This document shows, in pieces, positions 25,991-34,628 of a stretch of 64,000 nt of DNA. The translations under genes were made by a program, and so were the position numbers. The DNA is taken from positions 62,001-126,000 of the forward strand of contig NZ_KB898877.1 in NCBI RefSeq assembly GCF_000377905.1, written 5' to 3'. The stretch comes from Thioalkalivibrio sp. ALMg11 (GTDB lineage: Bacteria > Pseudomonadota > Gammaproteobacteria > Ectothiorhodospirales > Ectothiorhodospiraceae). The notes under the pieces are model-generated. The model made no database searches, was not told the DNA's origin, and was given only the letters and a program-made list of their open reading frames with translations. Position 1 is the stretch's first letter; each line of letters begins with the position of its first letter.

Positions 25991-26737
25991 GTGCTGCGCC
26001 TGCTGCTGACGCTGGTGGCGGGGCTGACCCTGGCCGGCACCAGCGCGGCCGAGCTCTACTCCTTTCGCGATGCCTCCGGGGCCCGCGTCCTGACCGACGA
26101 GCGCCCGCAGGGCATTCCCTACGAGACGATCCGCTCGCGCGGCGGCGCCGGCACGGGCACCTCGGAGCCCGGCGGCGGAAACTGGTCACCCAGTCAGATC
26201 TTCGTATTCCAGGGCCCGGGGGGCGAGCGCCTGATCACCAACCAGCGCCAGCAGGATAGCGGCATGGAGCTGATCGCTACCTACGGTCGACCCACCGCCC
26301 GCGCACGTTGCGGCGCACGCGCCCGCCATGCCCTGGCCACCGGCGGTGGCGAATTCGCGGACCTCATCCACAACGCCGCCCACCGCCAGGGCATGGACCC
26401 GGCGCTGGTGCAGTCGGTGATTCACGTGGAGTCCTGCTTCGATCCGCAGGCAGTATCGCGGGTGGGCGCCCACGGCCTGATGCAGCTGATGCCCGCTACC
26501 GCGGCCGATCTCGGGGTTACCGACCGCTTCGATCCCGCCCAGAATATCGATGGCGGAACGCGCTACCTGGCCGCCATGCTGGATCGCTTCGAGGGAAATC
26601 TGGATCTCGCCCTGGCCGCCTACAATGCCGGCCCCGGCGCGGTGGAACGGCATGGCGGCGTGCCCCCGTTTCGCGAGACGCAGAACTACATCCAGCGCAT
26701 CCGCGCCCAGTATGGCGGCAACGGACGACTCGACTGA
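25991..26737 (+). CDS. Lytic transglycosylase with DUF4124-like N-terminus
   Basis: 248 residues. A signal sequence is followed by a short DUF4124-like region (ELYSFRDASGARVLTDE). The Slt70-type catalytic domain has the glutamate in SVIHVESCFDPQAVS, GAHGLMQLMPATA and ALAAYNAGPGAV. It cleaves peptidoglycan, leaving 1,6-anhydro-muramic ends, in the periplasm. No ATG fits; GTG at 25991 is the best start, with a weak ribosome site. A 60-bp palindrome follows 14 bp after the stop. Confidence 0.87.
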   Translation: MLRLLLTLVAGLTLAGTSAAELYSFRDASGARVLTDERPQGIPYETIRSRGGAGTGTSEPGGGNWSPSQIFVFQGPGGERLITNQRQQDSGMELIATYGRPTARARCGARARHALATGGGEFADLIHNAAHRQGMDPALVQSVIHVESCFDPQAVSRVGAHGLMQLMPATAADLGVTDRFDPAQNIDGGTRYLAAMLDRFEGNLDLALAAYNAGPGAVERHGGVPPFRETQNYIQRIRAQYGGNGRLD

Positions 26738-26751
26738 CCGGTCTCAGACCT

Positions 26752-26811
26752 TAGTGTCCTTTAACATTAGTTCGCATTATTATTGATGCGATCTAATGTT
26801 AAAGGACACTA
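26752..26811. repeat. 60-bp AT-rich near-perfect palindrome
   Basis: Arms of 19 bp (26752-26770 and 26793-26811, starting TAGTGTCC) are followed inward by one T/T mismatch, a 6-bp TCGCAT/ATGCGA stem and an 8-nt loop. It is far more AT-rich than its surroundings. It lies between convergent genes and supplies the last codons and stop of the minus-strand gene at 26799. It may act as a bidirectional terminator, but the composition and arm length also fit a miniature transposable element or fused insertion-sequence ends. Confidence 0.8.
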
Positions 26812-27122
26812 GGCTTCTCCCGCCCGCAGTTCCAGCACTGGGTGAACTGTGGCTCGATCACCTCGCCGCAGCGCGGGCACTTCCAGTCCTTGCCGTCGTG
26901 TTCCGGCTCGCCCTCCAGGTACTCCAGGATGATGGCGCGCGCCTCCTCGGCCTGTTCCTCGTGCACCACCATGATGCGGGCCCAGGTCTCGGTCGGCGGG
27001 ACTCCGCCGGCAGCGCTATAGAGGCCGGCCTGGTTCACATAGGCCGGGATGCCGGCATCCTGCAGCAGGGTCTCGATGAACCCGGCCATCACCGGGTCGG
27101 CGGCGGAATAGACGGTCCTCAT
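26799..27122 (-). CDS. DUF2007-like protein with C-terminal zinc ribbon
   Basis: 107 residues. The N-terminal part (RTVYSAADPVMAGFIETLLQDAGIPAYV, later EEARAIILEYLE) matches the DUF2007 'putative signal transducing' fold. The C-terminus is a zinc ribbon with CPRC and CWNC pairs. The last three codons and the stop come from the 60-bp palindrome, so the original C-terminus may have been replaced. ATG 27122 begins the homologous region. Function unknown. Confidence 0.75.
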   Translation of the reverse strand: MRTVYSAADPVMAGFIETLLQDAGIPAYVNQAGLYSAAGGVPPTETWARIMVVHEEQAEEARAIILEYLEGEPEHDGKDWKCPRCGEVIEPQFTQCWNCGREKPSVL

Positions 27123-27168
27123 GAGCGCGACCGTAGCACGCAGCCCGGACCCGACGCAGCGGCGGCGC

Positions 27169-27786
27169 CTACTGCACGGTGCCCTGGTTGGCGGCCTGGA
27201 AGTACTCCATCGCCTTCTGGATGGCGAAGAACGGGGCCTCGTCGAGGGCGATCTGCGTATGCGGCAAGTTGATGTCCGCGTAGTACTTGCGCATGGCGAG
27301 CACATGGATCGGCAACTCGCGCGCGAACATCGGGTTCTCGAAGTTGAAGTACTGCCCGAGCCCCAGCACGAGATCCTGGCGCTCCTCGGCTGTCAGGCTC
27401 TCCGGCGACACCACGACATCCGGCAGCTGCCCGGCCTGCCCATCGACCGAGACCACCACCTGGCGATCGCCTTCGGCCGCAGCGGGGATATCGTCCCCAG
27501 TCACGAGCTGCAGGTTCTCGGACAGGTCCAGGTAGCCCTTGGACAGGATATGACCGTGGGGCTGAAACACCTTGCTGGACATGTTCACCGCCCACAGCTC
27601 CAGGGTCTCCTTGAGATCCTGGGCCGCCTGCACCTCGCCCAGGGCAAACAACTGCCGAGCGTAGAGGATGTCCCAGACCCAGACCTGACCGTATTCGGGC
27701 AGCTCGCCTTCGGCGACCACCGAGACCTTGTGCAGCTCCGGCTGTGCCTCGTCGCGCGCGTGCAGTGTCAGGGTAAATTCGGCCAA
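27169..27786 (-). CDS. Hypothetical protein
   Basis: 205 residues, not recognised. It is acidic, with no signal peptide or clear membrane helix and a mixed alpha/beta pattern; strands near TLTLHARDE and QVVVSVDGQA are followed by a helical C-terminal third. The start is TTG at 27786, supported by AAGGAG 7 nt upstream. It is divergent from ppk1 and lies 46 bp before the DUF2007-like gene, with which it may be cotranscribed. Confidence 0.75.
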   Translation of the reverse strand: MAEFTLTLHARDEAQPELHKVSVVAEGELPEYGQVWVWDILYARQLFALGEVQAAQDLKETLELWAVNMSSKVFQPHGHILSKGYLDLSENLQLVTGDDIPAAAEGDRQVVVSVDGQAGQLPDVVVSPESLTAEERQDLVLGLGQYFNFENPMFARELPIHVLAMRKYYADINLPHTQIALDEAPFFAIQKAMEYFQAANQGTVQ

Positions 27787-27984
27787 CGGACTTCTCCTTA
27801 CGGCAGCGGGTTTTGCGCTGCATGATCAAGTCTTCAAGTATAGCCACCAGCGCCGAGGCAGGGCAGTTCAGGTACGCCGCCCGGGGACTTCCAGGCCCCT
27901 TCCGGCCGTCCCAACCAACCCCGGTCACGGAACTGACATAATGCTGTCATAGACTCGCGGTCCCACTTCTGCCGCGAGTCGTGC

Positions 27985-30069
27985 ATGCCGGATGCCGACG
28001 TGACCCAAACCGACCTGTTCCTCAACCGCGAGCTGTCCCTGCTGGAATTCAACCGCCGGGTACTCGCCATCGCCCAGGACCCGGCCTTCCCGCTGCTGGA
28101 ACGCCTGCGCTATCTCAGCATCTCCTCCACCAACCTGGACGAATTCTTCGAGGTCCGCGTGGGCTCGCTGCGCCAGCAGGTCGAGCTGAACGTGCAGGCC
28201 CCGGGGCCGGATGGCCTCTCGGCCGCCGAACAGCTGCGCCAGATCGCGCCGCGCGCCCACGACCTGGTGGAACAGCAGTACAGCACGCTGAACGACGAGC
28301 TGATCCCGGCGCTCGCAACGGAGGGGATCCACTTCGTTCGGCGCACGCACTGGGACGCAGCCCAGCGGGACTGGGTGCGCCAGTACTTCCGCGAGCAACT
28401 GCAGCCGGTCCTCAGCCCGATCGGCCTCGACCCGGCCCACCCGTTCCCGCGCATCCTCAACAAGAGCCTGAACTTCATCGTCACGCTCAAGGGCAAGGAC
28501 GCCTTCGGGCGCGAATCCGGCCGGGCGGTGGTCCAGGCCCCGCGCTCGCTGCCGCGCCTGGTGCGCCTGCCCCGCGAGGTCGCCAGCGGCGACAACGACT
28601 TTGTGCTGCTGTCGTCCATCCTGCACGCGCACGTGGACGAACTGTTCCAGGGGATGAAGGTCACCGGCTGCTACCAGTTCCGCCTGACCCGCAACTCGGA
28701 CCTGTTCGTGCAGGAAGAAGAGATCGACGACCTTCTGAATGCCCTGGAGGGCGAGCTGCCCCAGCGCAACTACGGCGCCGGCGTGCGCCTCGAGGTCGCC
28801 GACAACTGCCCGCAAGAGGTCGCCGAATTCCTGCTGCAGCAATTCCAGCTCGCGTCCGAGGATCTCTACCAGGTCACTGGCCTGGTGAACCTGAACCGCC
28901 TGATGGCGGTGCACGAACTGGTGGAACGCCCGGATCTCAAGTTCCCGCCGCTGGTCCCGGCCCTGCCGCGCAGCGAGGCCACCGGCAGTGGCATCTTCGC
29001 CGCCATCCGCGAGCAGGAGATGCTGCTACACCACCCGTACCAGTCATTCATGCCGGTGGTGGACTTCCTGCGCCAGGCGGCCGCCGACCCGCGGGTACTG
29101 GCGATCAAGCAGACGCTGTACCGCACCGGCACCCGCTCGCCGCTGGTCGAGACCCTGATGGCGGCCGCCCAGGCCGGGAAGGAGGTCACCGTCGTCATCG
29201 AGCTGCGCGCCCGCTTCGACGAGGCCGACAACATCGAACTGGCCAACCGCATGCAGGACGCCGGGGTGCATGTCACCTACGGCGTGGTCGGTTACAAGAC
29301 CCACGCCAAGATGGCGCTGGTGGTACGCCGTGATGGTGACCGCATCACCCGCTATGCCCACCTGGGCACCGGCAACTATCACTCCGGCACCGCCAAGGCC
29401 TACACCGACTTCGGCCTGCTGACCGCCGACCCCGTGCTCACCGAGGACGTCCACCGCGTCTTCCTGCAACTCACCGGCCTGGGCAAGGTGACGCGCCTGC
29501 GCCAACTGATCCAGGCGCCGTTCCGCCTGCACGACGCGATGCTGGAGAAGATCGAACGCGAGATCGAGAATGCCCGCGCCGGGAAACCCGCGCGCATCGT
29601 CGCGCGCATGAACTCGCTGAACGAGACCAAGATCATCCAGGCCCTGTACCAGGCCTCGCAGGCAGGCGTACCCATCCAGCTGATCGTGCGCGGCATCTGC
29701 AGCCTGCGCCCCGGGGTCCCGGGCATCTCGGAGACCATCGAAGTGCGCTCGGTGCTGGGGCGGTTCCTCGAACACTCGCGCGTGTTCTATTTCGAAAACG
29801 ACGGGAATCCCGAGGTGTTTCTGTCCAGTGCCGACTGGATGCCGCGCAACTTCTTCCGCCGCGTCGAGGTGGCCTTCCCCATACGCGACCCGGAACTGCG
29901 CGACCGCGTCGCCGAGGAATCCCTGTTCATCTACCTGCGCGACAACGCCACCGCCTGGGTGCTGCAACCCGACGGGAGCTATACCCGCACGCGCCCCGCC
30001 GACGGGCAGGAGGTCTTTTCCGCCCAGGATTTCCTTAACGCGAAGCTCGCGGGGCCCGCCACCGGCTGA
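27985..30069 (+). CDS. ppk1: Polyphosphate kinase 1
   Basis: 694 residues, typical length. The N-terminal domain begins FLNRELSLLEFNRRVL, the head domain follows, and two phospholipase-D-like catalytic domains contain HAKMALVVRRDGDRI and YAHLGTGNYHSGTAK, with the histidine used for autophosphorylation. It polymerises the terminal phosphate of ATP into polyphosphate. The exopolyphosphatase gene lies 650 bp downstream on the other strand, so synthesis and breakdown are neighbours. Confidence 0.97.
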   Translation: MPDADVTQTDLFLNRELSLLEFNRRVLAIAQDPAFPLLERLRYLSISSTNLDEFFEVRVGSLRQQVELNVQAPGPDGLSAAEQLRQIAPRAHDLVEQQYSTLNDELIPALATEGIHFVRRTHWDAAQRDWVRQYFREQLQPVLSPIGLDPAHPFPRILNKSLNFIVTLKGKDAFGRESGRAVVQAPRSLPRLVRLPREVASGDNDFVLLSSILHAHVDELFQGMKVTGCYQFRLTRNSDLFVQEEEIDDLLNALEGELPQRNYGAGVRLEVADNCPQEVAEFLLQQFQLASEDLYQVTGLVNLNRLMAVHELVERPDLKFPPLVPALPRSEATGSGIFAAIREQEMLLHHPYQSFMPVVDFLRQAAADPRVLAIKQTLYRTGTRSPLVETLMAAAQAGKEVTVVIELRARFDEADNIELANRMQDAGVHVTYGVVGYKTHAKMALVVRRDGDRITRYAHLGTGNYHSGTAKAYTDFGLLTADPVLTEDVHRVFLQLTGLGKVTRLRQLIQAPFRLHDAMLEKIEREIENARAGKPARIVARMNSLNETKIIQALYQASQAGVPIQLIVRGICSLRPGVPGISETIEVRSVLGRFLEHSRVFYFENDGNPEVFLSSADWMPRNFFRRVEVAFPIRDPELRDRVAEESLFIYLRDNATAWVLQPDGSYTRTRPADGQEVFSAQDFLNAKLAGPATG

Positions 30070-30101
30070 TCCCGCATTGCAGGAATGCCGTAGACGCTGC
30101 G

Positions 30102-30683
30102 TCAGCGTTCCTCGCCCTCCCGGTCCTGCGCACGTGGCACGTCATGCAGCCCGCCCAGCAGGCTGACCTCGGCATCACCGTGTCGGAGCAGGTCCTGCAA
30201 CAACACCACGATGCCCGCCACGCACAGGAACAGGAACAGGCCGAAATTGAGGCCGATCGACTGTACATGGCGCAACACGAAGAAGAACTCGGCCTCCTGC
30301 GCCGGGATCCACAGGATCGGCGCCATGATGCCCAGCAGCGCCACGAAGGCATACACCATGAAGCGGATGAAGTGGACCGGCACCCGCCGGATGCTGAGCC
30401 CGTACACGATGGTCGCCACAATCAACACGCTCGCAGTGGCCTGAACCGCGATCATCGCCCGATCGGTAATGAAGATCGTGCGGCTCTCCTCGTGCGTCGC
30501 CTCGCTGAGCCCACCGAACCCCGCCACCAGGATGGCATTGCCAATCACGTAGGCCAGGCTCAGCAAGAACGGCAGCGCCAACAGCTTGTTGTCGCGCATG
30601 AGCCGAAACCCGGTCGCCGACCACCAGATGCCGATCCACAGCGGCACCGCGAGTACGTAGATCCAGACCACCAATGTCAGCAT
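30102..30683 (-). CDS. Integral membrane protein, unknown
   Basis: 193 residues with about five membrane helices (near 3-22, 35-55, 78-98, 107-127 and 140-162) and a charged cytoplasmic-type tail. I do not recognise a family. It sits between convergent ppk1 and the ppx operon and follows ppx by 33 bp, so it may be the last gene of the egtD-sixA-ppx transcript. Confidence 0.75.
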   Translation of the reverse strand: MLTLVVWIYVLAVPLWIGIWWSATGFRLMRDNKLLALPFLLSLAYVIGNAILVAGFGGLSEATHEESRTIFITDRAMIAVQATASVLIVATIVYGLSIRRVPVHFIRFMVYAFVALLGIMAPILWIPAQEAEFFFVLRHVQSIGLNFGLFLFLCVAGIVVLLQDLLRHGDAEVSLLGGLHDVPRAQDREGEER

Positions 30684-30716
30684 CCTGGGTTCCTTGCTCA
30701 GGTTCGGAATGGGTGC

Positions 30717-32222
30717 TCACTCGAACTCCAGATCCAGCTTGTGACGGGCCCAGTCCTCGCGTTCTGCATCCAGATCGGCGCGCGTTAGCGGGTGGGCGTC
30801 CAGCCAGTCGGGCGCGAAGGTCAGCGTCAGACCCTCCGGCGTCGCCTCGATGCGCTCCAGCGGCACCGGATCCGGCGCGCGCGAACGATGCAGCAACACG
30901 GCCAGACGCAGCAGCGCCGCCATGAACAGCAGCGGCCGCGCACGATCCTCACGCACCCCGGACAACAACTTGGGCTTCAGCCCCCCCCGGTGCAGGCGCA
31001 CCAGCCACGCCAACTCGGCCTGTTCGGGTTGCGAGAAACCCGGCAGGTCGGCCCAAGTGAGGATGTACTCGCCGTGCTTGTGGTATTTGCTGTGAGCCAG
31101 CGCCAGGCCGATCTCGTGCAACTCGGCGGCCCATTCCAGGCGCTCGGCGTCATCCTCGCCGAGCTCCCAGGCGGCGCGAACGGCCGTCACCAGGCGCGCC
31201 ACCGTTGCCTGCACCCGGTCCGCCTGGGACGAATCGACCGCGAAGCGCCGGCGCAGATGGTGAATGGTGCTGCCACGCACGTCCTCGTGCCGAAAACGCC
31301 CCAGCAGGTCATGGATCACGCCCTCGCGCAGGGCCCCGTCCGAGGGGTGGAGCCGCTCGATACCCAACGCCTCGAAGGCACCCAGAAGCACCGCAAGACC
31401 ACCGGCAATCACGGGCGCCCGGTCCTCGGCCAGACCGGGGAATTTCAGCCGTTTGGTGGCCCCCTGCTCGATCAGGGCATCGCGTAGCCGCTCCAGGTTC
31501 TCGCGGCTCACGCCGGGTGCCTCGTCCAGTCCGCCCTCGTGCACCATGCGATCAATGGCGAGGATGGTTCCGGAAGCCCCCAGCGCCTGATCCCAGCCGG
31601 CCTCGCGGTACGCGCTCGCGATCGGTTGCAGCTCCCGCTGCGCCTGCAGTTGCGCGGCCGTGAAGGCCTTGCGCGTCAGTTTTCCATCGGCGAAAAAGCG
31701 GCGGGTGAACGTCACACAGCCCATCTCCAGGCTCTCGGCCAGGACCGGCTCGAAGCGCTCTCCAATGATGAATTCGGTACTGCCACCCCCGATGTCCATC
31801 ACCAGCCGGCGGCCACTGTCGTCCGCCAGCGCATGCGCCACGCCCAGGTAGATCAGCCGCGCTTCCTCGCGCCCGGCAATGATCTCCACCGGATGCCCCA
31901 GGGCCTCTTCCGCCGCGCGCAGGAACGCGCGGCTGTCGCCCATCTGGCGCAGGGTGTTGGTCCCGACCACGCGCACGCGGCCGCGCGGCAGCTGGCGCAG
32001 TCGCTGGCCAAAGCGATCGAGACAATCCAGGGCACGCTGCCCCACCTCCGGATCCATCTGTCCGTCGGGATCCAGGCCGCTGGCGAGACGCACCGTCTCC
32101 TTGATCCGGTCGACCTTCAGGACCTCGCCGTCCTGACGCCGGGCCACGATCATGTGGAAGCTGTTGGAACCCAGATCGACGGCCGCAACCGTCTCCGCAT
32201 CGTTCTCCGTGCGCATATTCAA
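30717..32222 (-). CDS. ppx: Exopolyphosphatase
   Basis: 501 residues, Ppx/GppA family. The ASKHA motifs are AVDLGSNSFHMIVARR at the N-terminus and VMDIGGGSTEFIIG near residue 145; an HD-like helical C-terminal domain follows. It releases phosphate from polyphosphate ends. GppA activity on pppGpp is the main alternative, but the nearby ppk1 favours Ppx. The start overlaps the sixA stop by 4 nt. Confidence 0.92.
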   Translation of the reverse strand: MNMRTENDAETVAAVDLGSNSFHMIVARRQDGEVLKVDRIKETVRLASGLDPDGQMDPEVGQRALDCLDRFGQRLRQLPRGRVRVVGTNTLRQMGDSRAFLRAAEEALGHPVEIIAGREEARLIYLGVAHALADDSGRRLVMDIGGGSTEFIIGERFEPVLAESLEMGCVTFTRRFFADGKLTRKAFTAAQLQAQRELQPIASAYREAGWDQALGASGTILAIDRMVHEGGLDEAPGVSRENLERLRDALIEQGATKRLKFPGLAEDRAPVIAGGLAVLLGAFEALGIERLHPSDGALREGVIHDLLGRFRHEDVRGSTIHHLRRRFAVDSSQADRVQATVARLVTAVRAAWELGEDDAERLEWAAELHEIGLALAHSKYHKHGEYILTWADLPGFSQPEQAELAWLVRLHRGGLKPKLLSGVREDRARPLLFMAALLRLAVLLHRSRAPDPVPLERIEATPEGLTLTFAPDWLDAHPLTRADLDAEREDWARHKLDLEFE

Positions 32223-32731
32223 TCCGCCTCACCGCCGGCCAACCGTTCCAGGATACGTCGGGGCAGGTGCCAGGCGAGCTGCATCGGGCCCGGCAGTGCG
32301 CCCGTCAGTCCGCAGGCATCACCCTTGCCCATACGGACAAGACTGCGCCCGCCCGTCGTGCCCAGCAGACAGCTCGCGAGCAGCGACAGATCCGGCTCGT
32401 GTCCAACGATCACCAGGCCGCCATCCGCCGGGAGGTTGCGGGCCAGGGCCTCGACCTCCAGCCCCGTGGGCTGCCCGGGCGCCAGCCATTTTTTCTGCCG
32501 CACCGGGACGTCCAGCGCCTGGGACAGGGGGATCGCCGTCTGACGGGCGCGCAGATAGGGGCTGCAAAGGAGCTCGACCGATCCCGGCAGCAGATCCCCG
32601 AGCGCCTGCGCCATGCGTACCGCACTCACCTGCCCCTTTTCGGTCAGCGGCCGGTCACGATCCGCCCCGTCCCAGTCACCGGGATTCCCGGCCTGGGCGT
32701 GCCGGACCAACACCAGTCGCGGTGCCCGCAT
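32219..32731 (-). CDS. sixA: SixA-like phosphohistidine phosphatase
   Basis: 170 residues, histidine-phosphatase superfamily. The catalytic LVLVRHAQAG is at the N-terminus with SPYLRARQTA and IVGHEPDLS further on. SixA removes phosphate from histidine of phosphotransfer domains. There is no signal peptide, unlike the exported relative at 20.2 kb. It begins 5 bp after egtD and overlaps ppx by 4 nt. Confidence 0.87.
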   Translation of the reverse strand: MRAPRLVLVRHAQAGNPGDWDGADRDRPLTEKGQVSAVRMAQALGDLLPGSVELLCSPYLRARQTAIPLSQALDVPVRQKKWLAPGQPTGLEVEALARNLPADGGLVIVGHEPDLSLLASCLLGTTGGRSLVRMGKGDACGLTGALPGPMQLAWHLPRRILERLAGGEAD

Positions 32732-32736
32732 CCCGC

Positions 32737-33759
32737 TCAGGCCGCCCCTGGCCGCAGCAGAAACAGGGAGTACCAGTCCTCGGGTGCCGACCACTGTGCC
32801 GTATGCTCGAGCCCGGCGGCCGTCAGCAGACGGTCGATGGCCTCGCGGCTGAACTTGCGCGAGATCTCGGTCCGGATCACCTCGCCTGCGGCGATCTCCA
32901 GAAGTGCCTCCGGCTCCGACACGCGCACCGTCTGCTGCCGCCGCGATACCAGGTGCATCTCGATCCGCGAGAGTTCTTCGACGAACGGAGCGCGATGTTC
33001 GAAACCGTCCGGATCGAAGTCCGCCCCCAACTCGGTATTCAACACCGACAGCAGGTTCAGGTTGAATGCCGCGGTCACCCCCGCCGCATCGTTGTAGGCC
33101 GCCTCCAGGACCGGGCGCGGCTTGACCCGATCCAGCCCCAGCAGCAGCCGGTCTTCGGGGTTCATGGTCTCGCGGATTCGTCGCAGCAACGCGGCCGCCT
33201 CGGCGTCCTCGAAATTGCCCAGACTGCTGCCGAGAAAGGCAAACAGACGCGGACCGTCAGCTTGCCCACCGGAAACGTCTGCCAGATGGGTCAGCGCCGC
33301 CGCATAATCCCCGCACAGGCTGTCCACCCGCATGTGATCGAAGCGCTGCAGGAGTCGCGCGCCGGCCTCGTCGAGGATCTCGGCACAGACGTCGTTCGCG
33401 ACGTAATGGGGCGCGGAGACGCGGGCTTCCAGCGCCGCCAGCAGGTACTCGGTCTTGCGCGAAGTCCCGCTGCCCAGTTCGAACAGCGTGCGCGCCCCGG
33501 ACGCCTCCAGGATCGCTTCGGCATGCCGCTCCAGCAGGTCGGCCTCCAGGCGCGTGGGGTAATACTCCGGGGTATCACAGATCGCATCGAACAGCTGCGA
33601 TCCGCGCGCATCATAGAAATACTTCGGCGGCAGGGACCGGGGCGGCTCGAGCATCCCCGCGCGGAAATCGGCCAGCAACTCGGCGTGGGCGTCGCGTTCC
33701 TCCACCACCTGGCGGCTGTAACGAGGGGAATTGGAGACAACGCTGGGGTCGGCGGACAT
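32737..33759 (-). CDS. egtD: L-histidine N-alpha-methyltransferase
   Basis: 340 residues, EgtD family. PKYFYDARGSQLFDAICDTPEYYPTR is split by the usual spacing into the substrate region and the SAM site FELGSGTSRKTEYLL. It trimethylates histidine to hercynine, the first step to ergothioneine. The other pathway genes egtC and egtB lie divergently 71 bp away, which makes the assignment firm. First gene of a transcript with sixA and ppx. Confidence 0.93.
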   Translation of the reverse strand: MSADPSVVSNSPRYSRQVVEERDAHAELLADFRAGMLEPPRSLPPKYFYDARGSQLFDAICDTPEYYPTRLEADLLERHAEAILEASGARTLFELGSGTSRKTEYLLAALEARVSAPHYVANDVCAEILDEAGARLLQRFDHMRVDSLCGDYAAALTHLADVSGGQADGPRLFAFLGSSLGNFEDAEAAALLRRIRETMNPEDRLLLGLDRVKPRPVLEAAYNDAAGVTAAFNLNLLSVLNTELGADFDPDGFEHRAPFVEELSRIEMHLVSRRQQTVRVSEPEALLEIAAGEVIRTEISRKFSREAIDRLLTAAGLEHTAQWSAPEDWYSLFLLRPGAA

Positions 33760-33830
33760 ACGGGCTTCCGTATCGGGGTGGTTTGCGGCACGCTAGCACG
33801 AAACCCCGGACGCCCCAACTGACCCTAGCC

Positions 33831-34613
33831 ATGTGCCGACACCTCGCCTATCTGGGCCCTCCGATCACGCTGCGTAGCCTGATCCTGGACCCACCGCATA
33901 ACCTGATCGAACAGGCCATGGCCCCGCAGGAGCTGGTGTATGCGCGCGTCAACGCCGACGGCTTCGGCTTCGGCTGGTTTGGCGACGACGGTATTGCACG
34001 TCATTACCGCCGCGCCGATCCACTCTGGCAGGATCCCAACCTGGAGGATCTGGCCAGCGACATGACCCAGCCCCTATGGGTTGCGGCCATCCGCAGTGCG
34101 ACCCCCGGCTTCGGCGGGGACACCGTCAACGCCCAGCCATTCGCCCGCGATGGCCTGCTGTACAGCCACAACGGGCTGATCAGCCGCTTCCGTCCCGATA
34201 TCCGGCGCCAGATCCAGAACATCCTCAGCCAAGAGGTCGAATCGAGCATCCAGGGGACCACCGATTCCGAATACCTGTTCGCACTGGTCCGGCAGTACCT
34301 GGCCGATGACGAAAACGCGACGCTGGAGGGCGCCCTGGGCGAGGCGTTCTCCACCGTGGAGACCTGGCTGGGTGTCGACACCGCCTTGCTGAACGTGATC
34401 CTGTCCGACGGCCGCCGCATCATCGCCAGCCGCCACGCGGTCAATGCGCCCTGCCCCAGCCTCTACTACACCACCGATGACGAGACCTTCCCCGACGACA
34501 GCGTGGTCGTGGCCTCCGAGCCCCTCACCGACCGCGAACGCTGGCGCCCGGTCCCGCCCGGCCACCTGCTGATCCTCGATCCTGACGAACCGCCGGAACT
34601 CCTGGCGTTGTAA
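33831..34613 (+). CDS. egtC: Ergothioneine pathway amidohydrolase
   Basis: 260 residues, class II glutamine-amidotransferase fold. Cys2, directly after the start methionine in MCRHLAYLG, is the N-terminal nucleophile. RSATPGFGG, SHNGLIS and TDSEYLFAL are conserved family elements. It removes glutamate from the gamma-glutamyl-hercynylcysteine sulfoxide made by EgtB. ATG 33831 was chosen because the nucleophile must follow the start. It lies 15 bp before egtB. Confidence 0.92.
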   Translation: MCRHLAYLGPPITLRSLILDPPHNLIEQAMAPQELVYARVNADGFGFGWFGDDGIARHYRRADPLWQDPNLEDLASDMTQPLWVAAIRSATPGFGGDTVNAQPFARDGLLYSHNGLISRFRPDIRRQIQNILSQEVESSIQGTTDSEYLFALVRQYLADDENATLEGALGEAFSTVETWLGVDTALLNVILSDGRRIIASRHAVNAPCPSLYYTTDDETFPDDSVVVASEPLTDRERWRPVPPGHLLILDPDEPPELLAL

Positions 34614-34628
34614 CACGCTCCATCGGAT

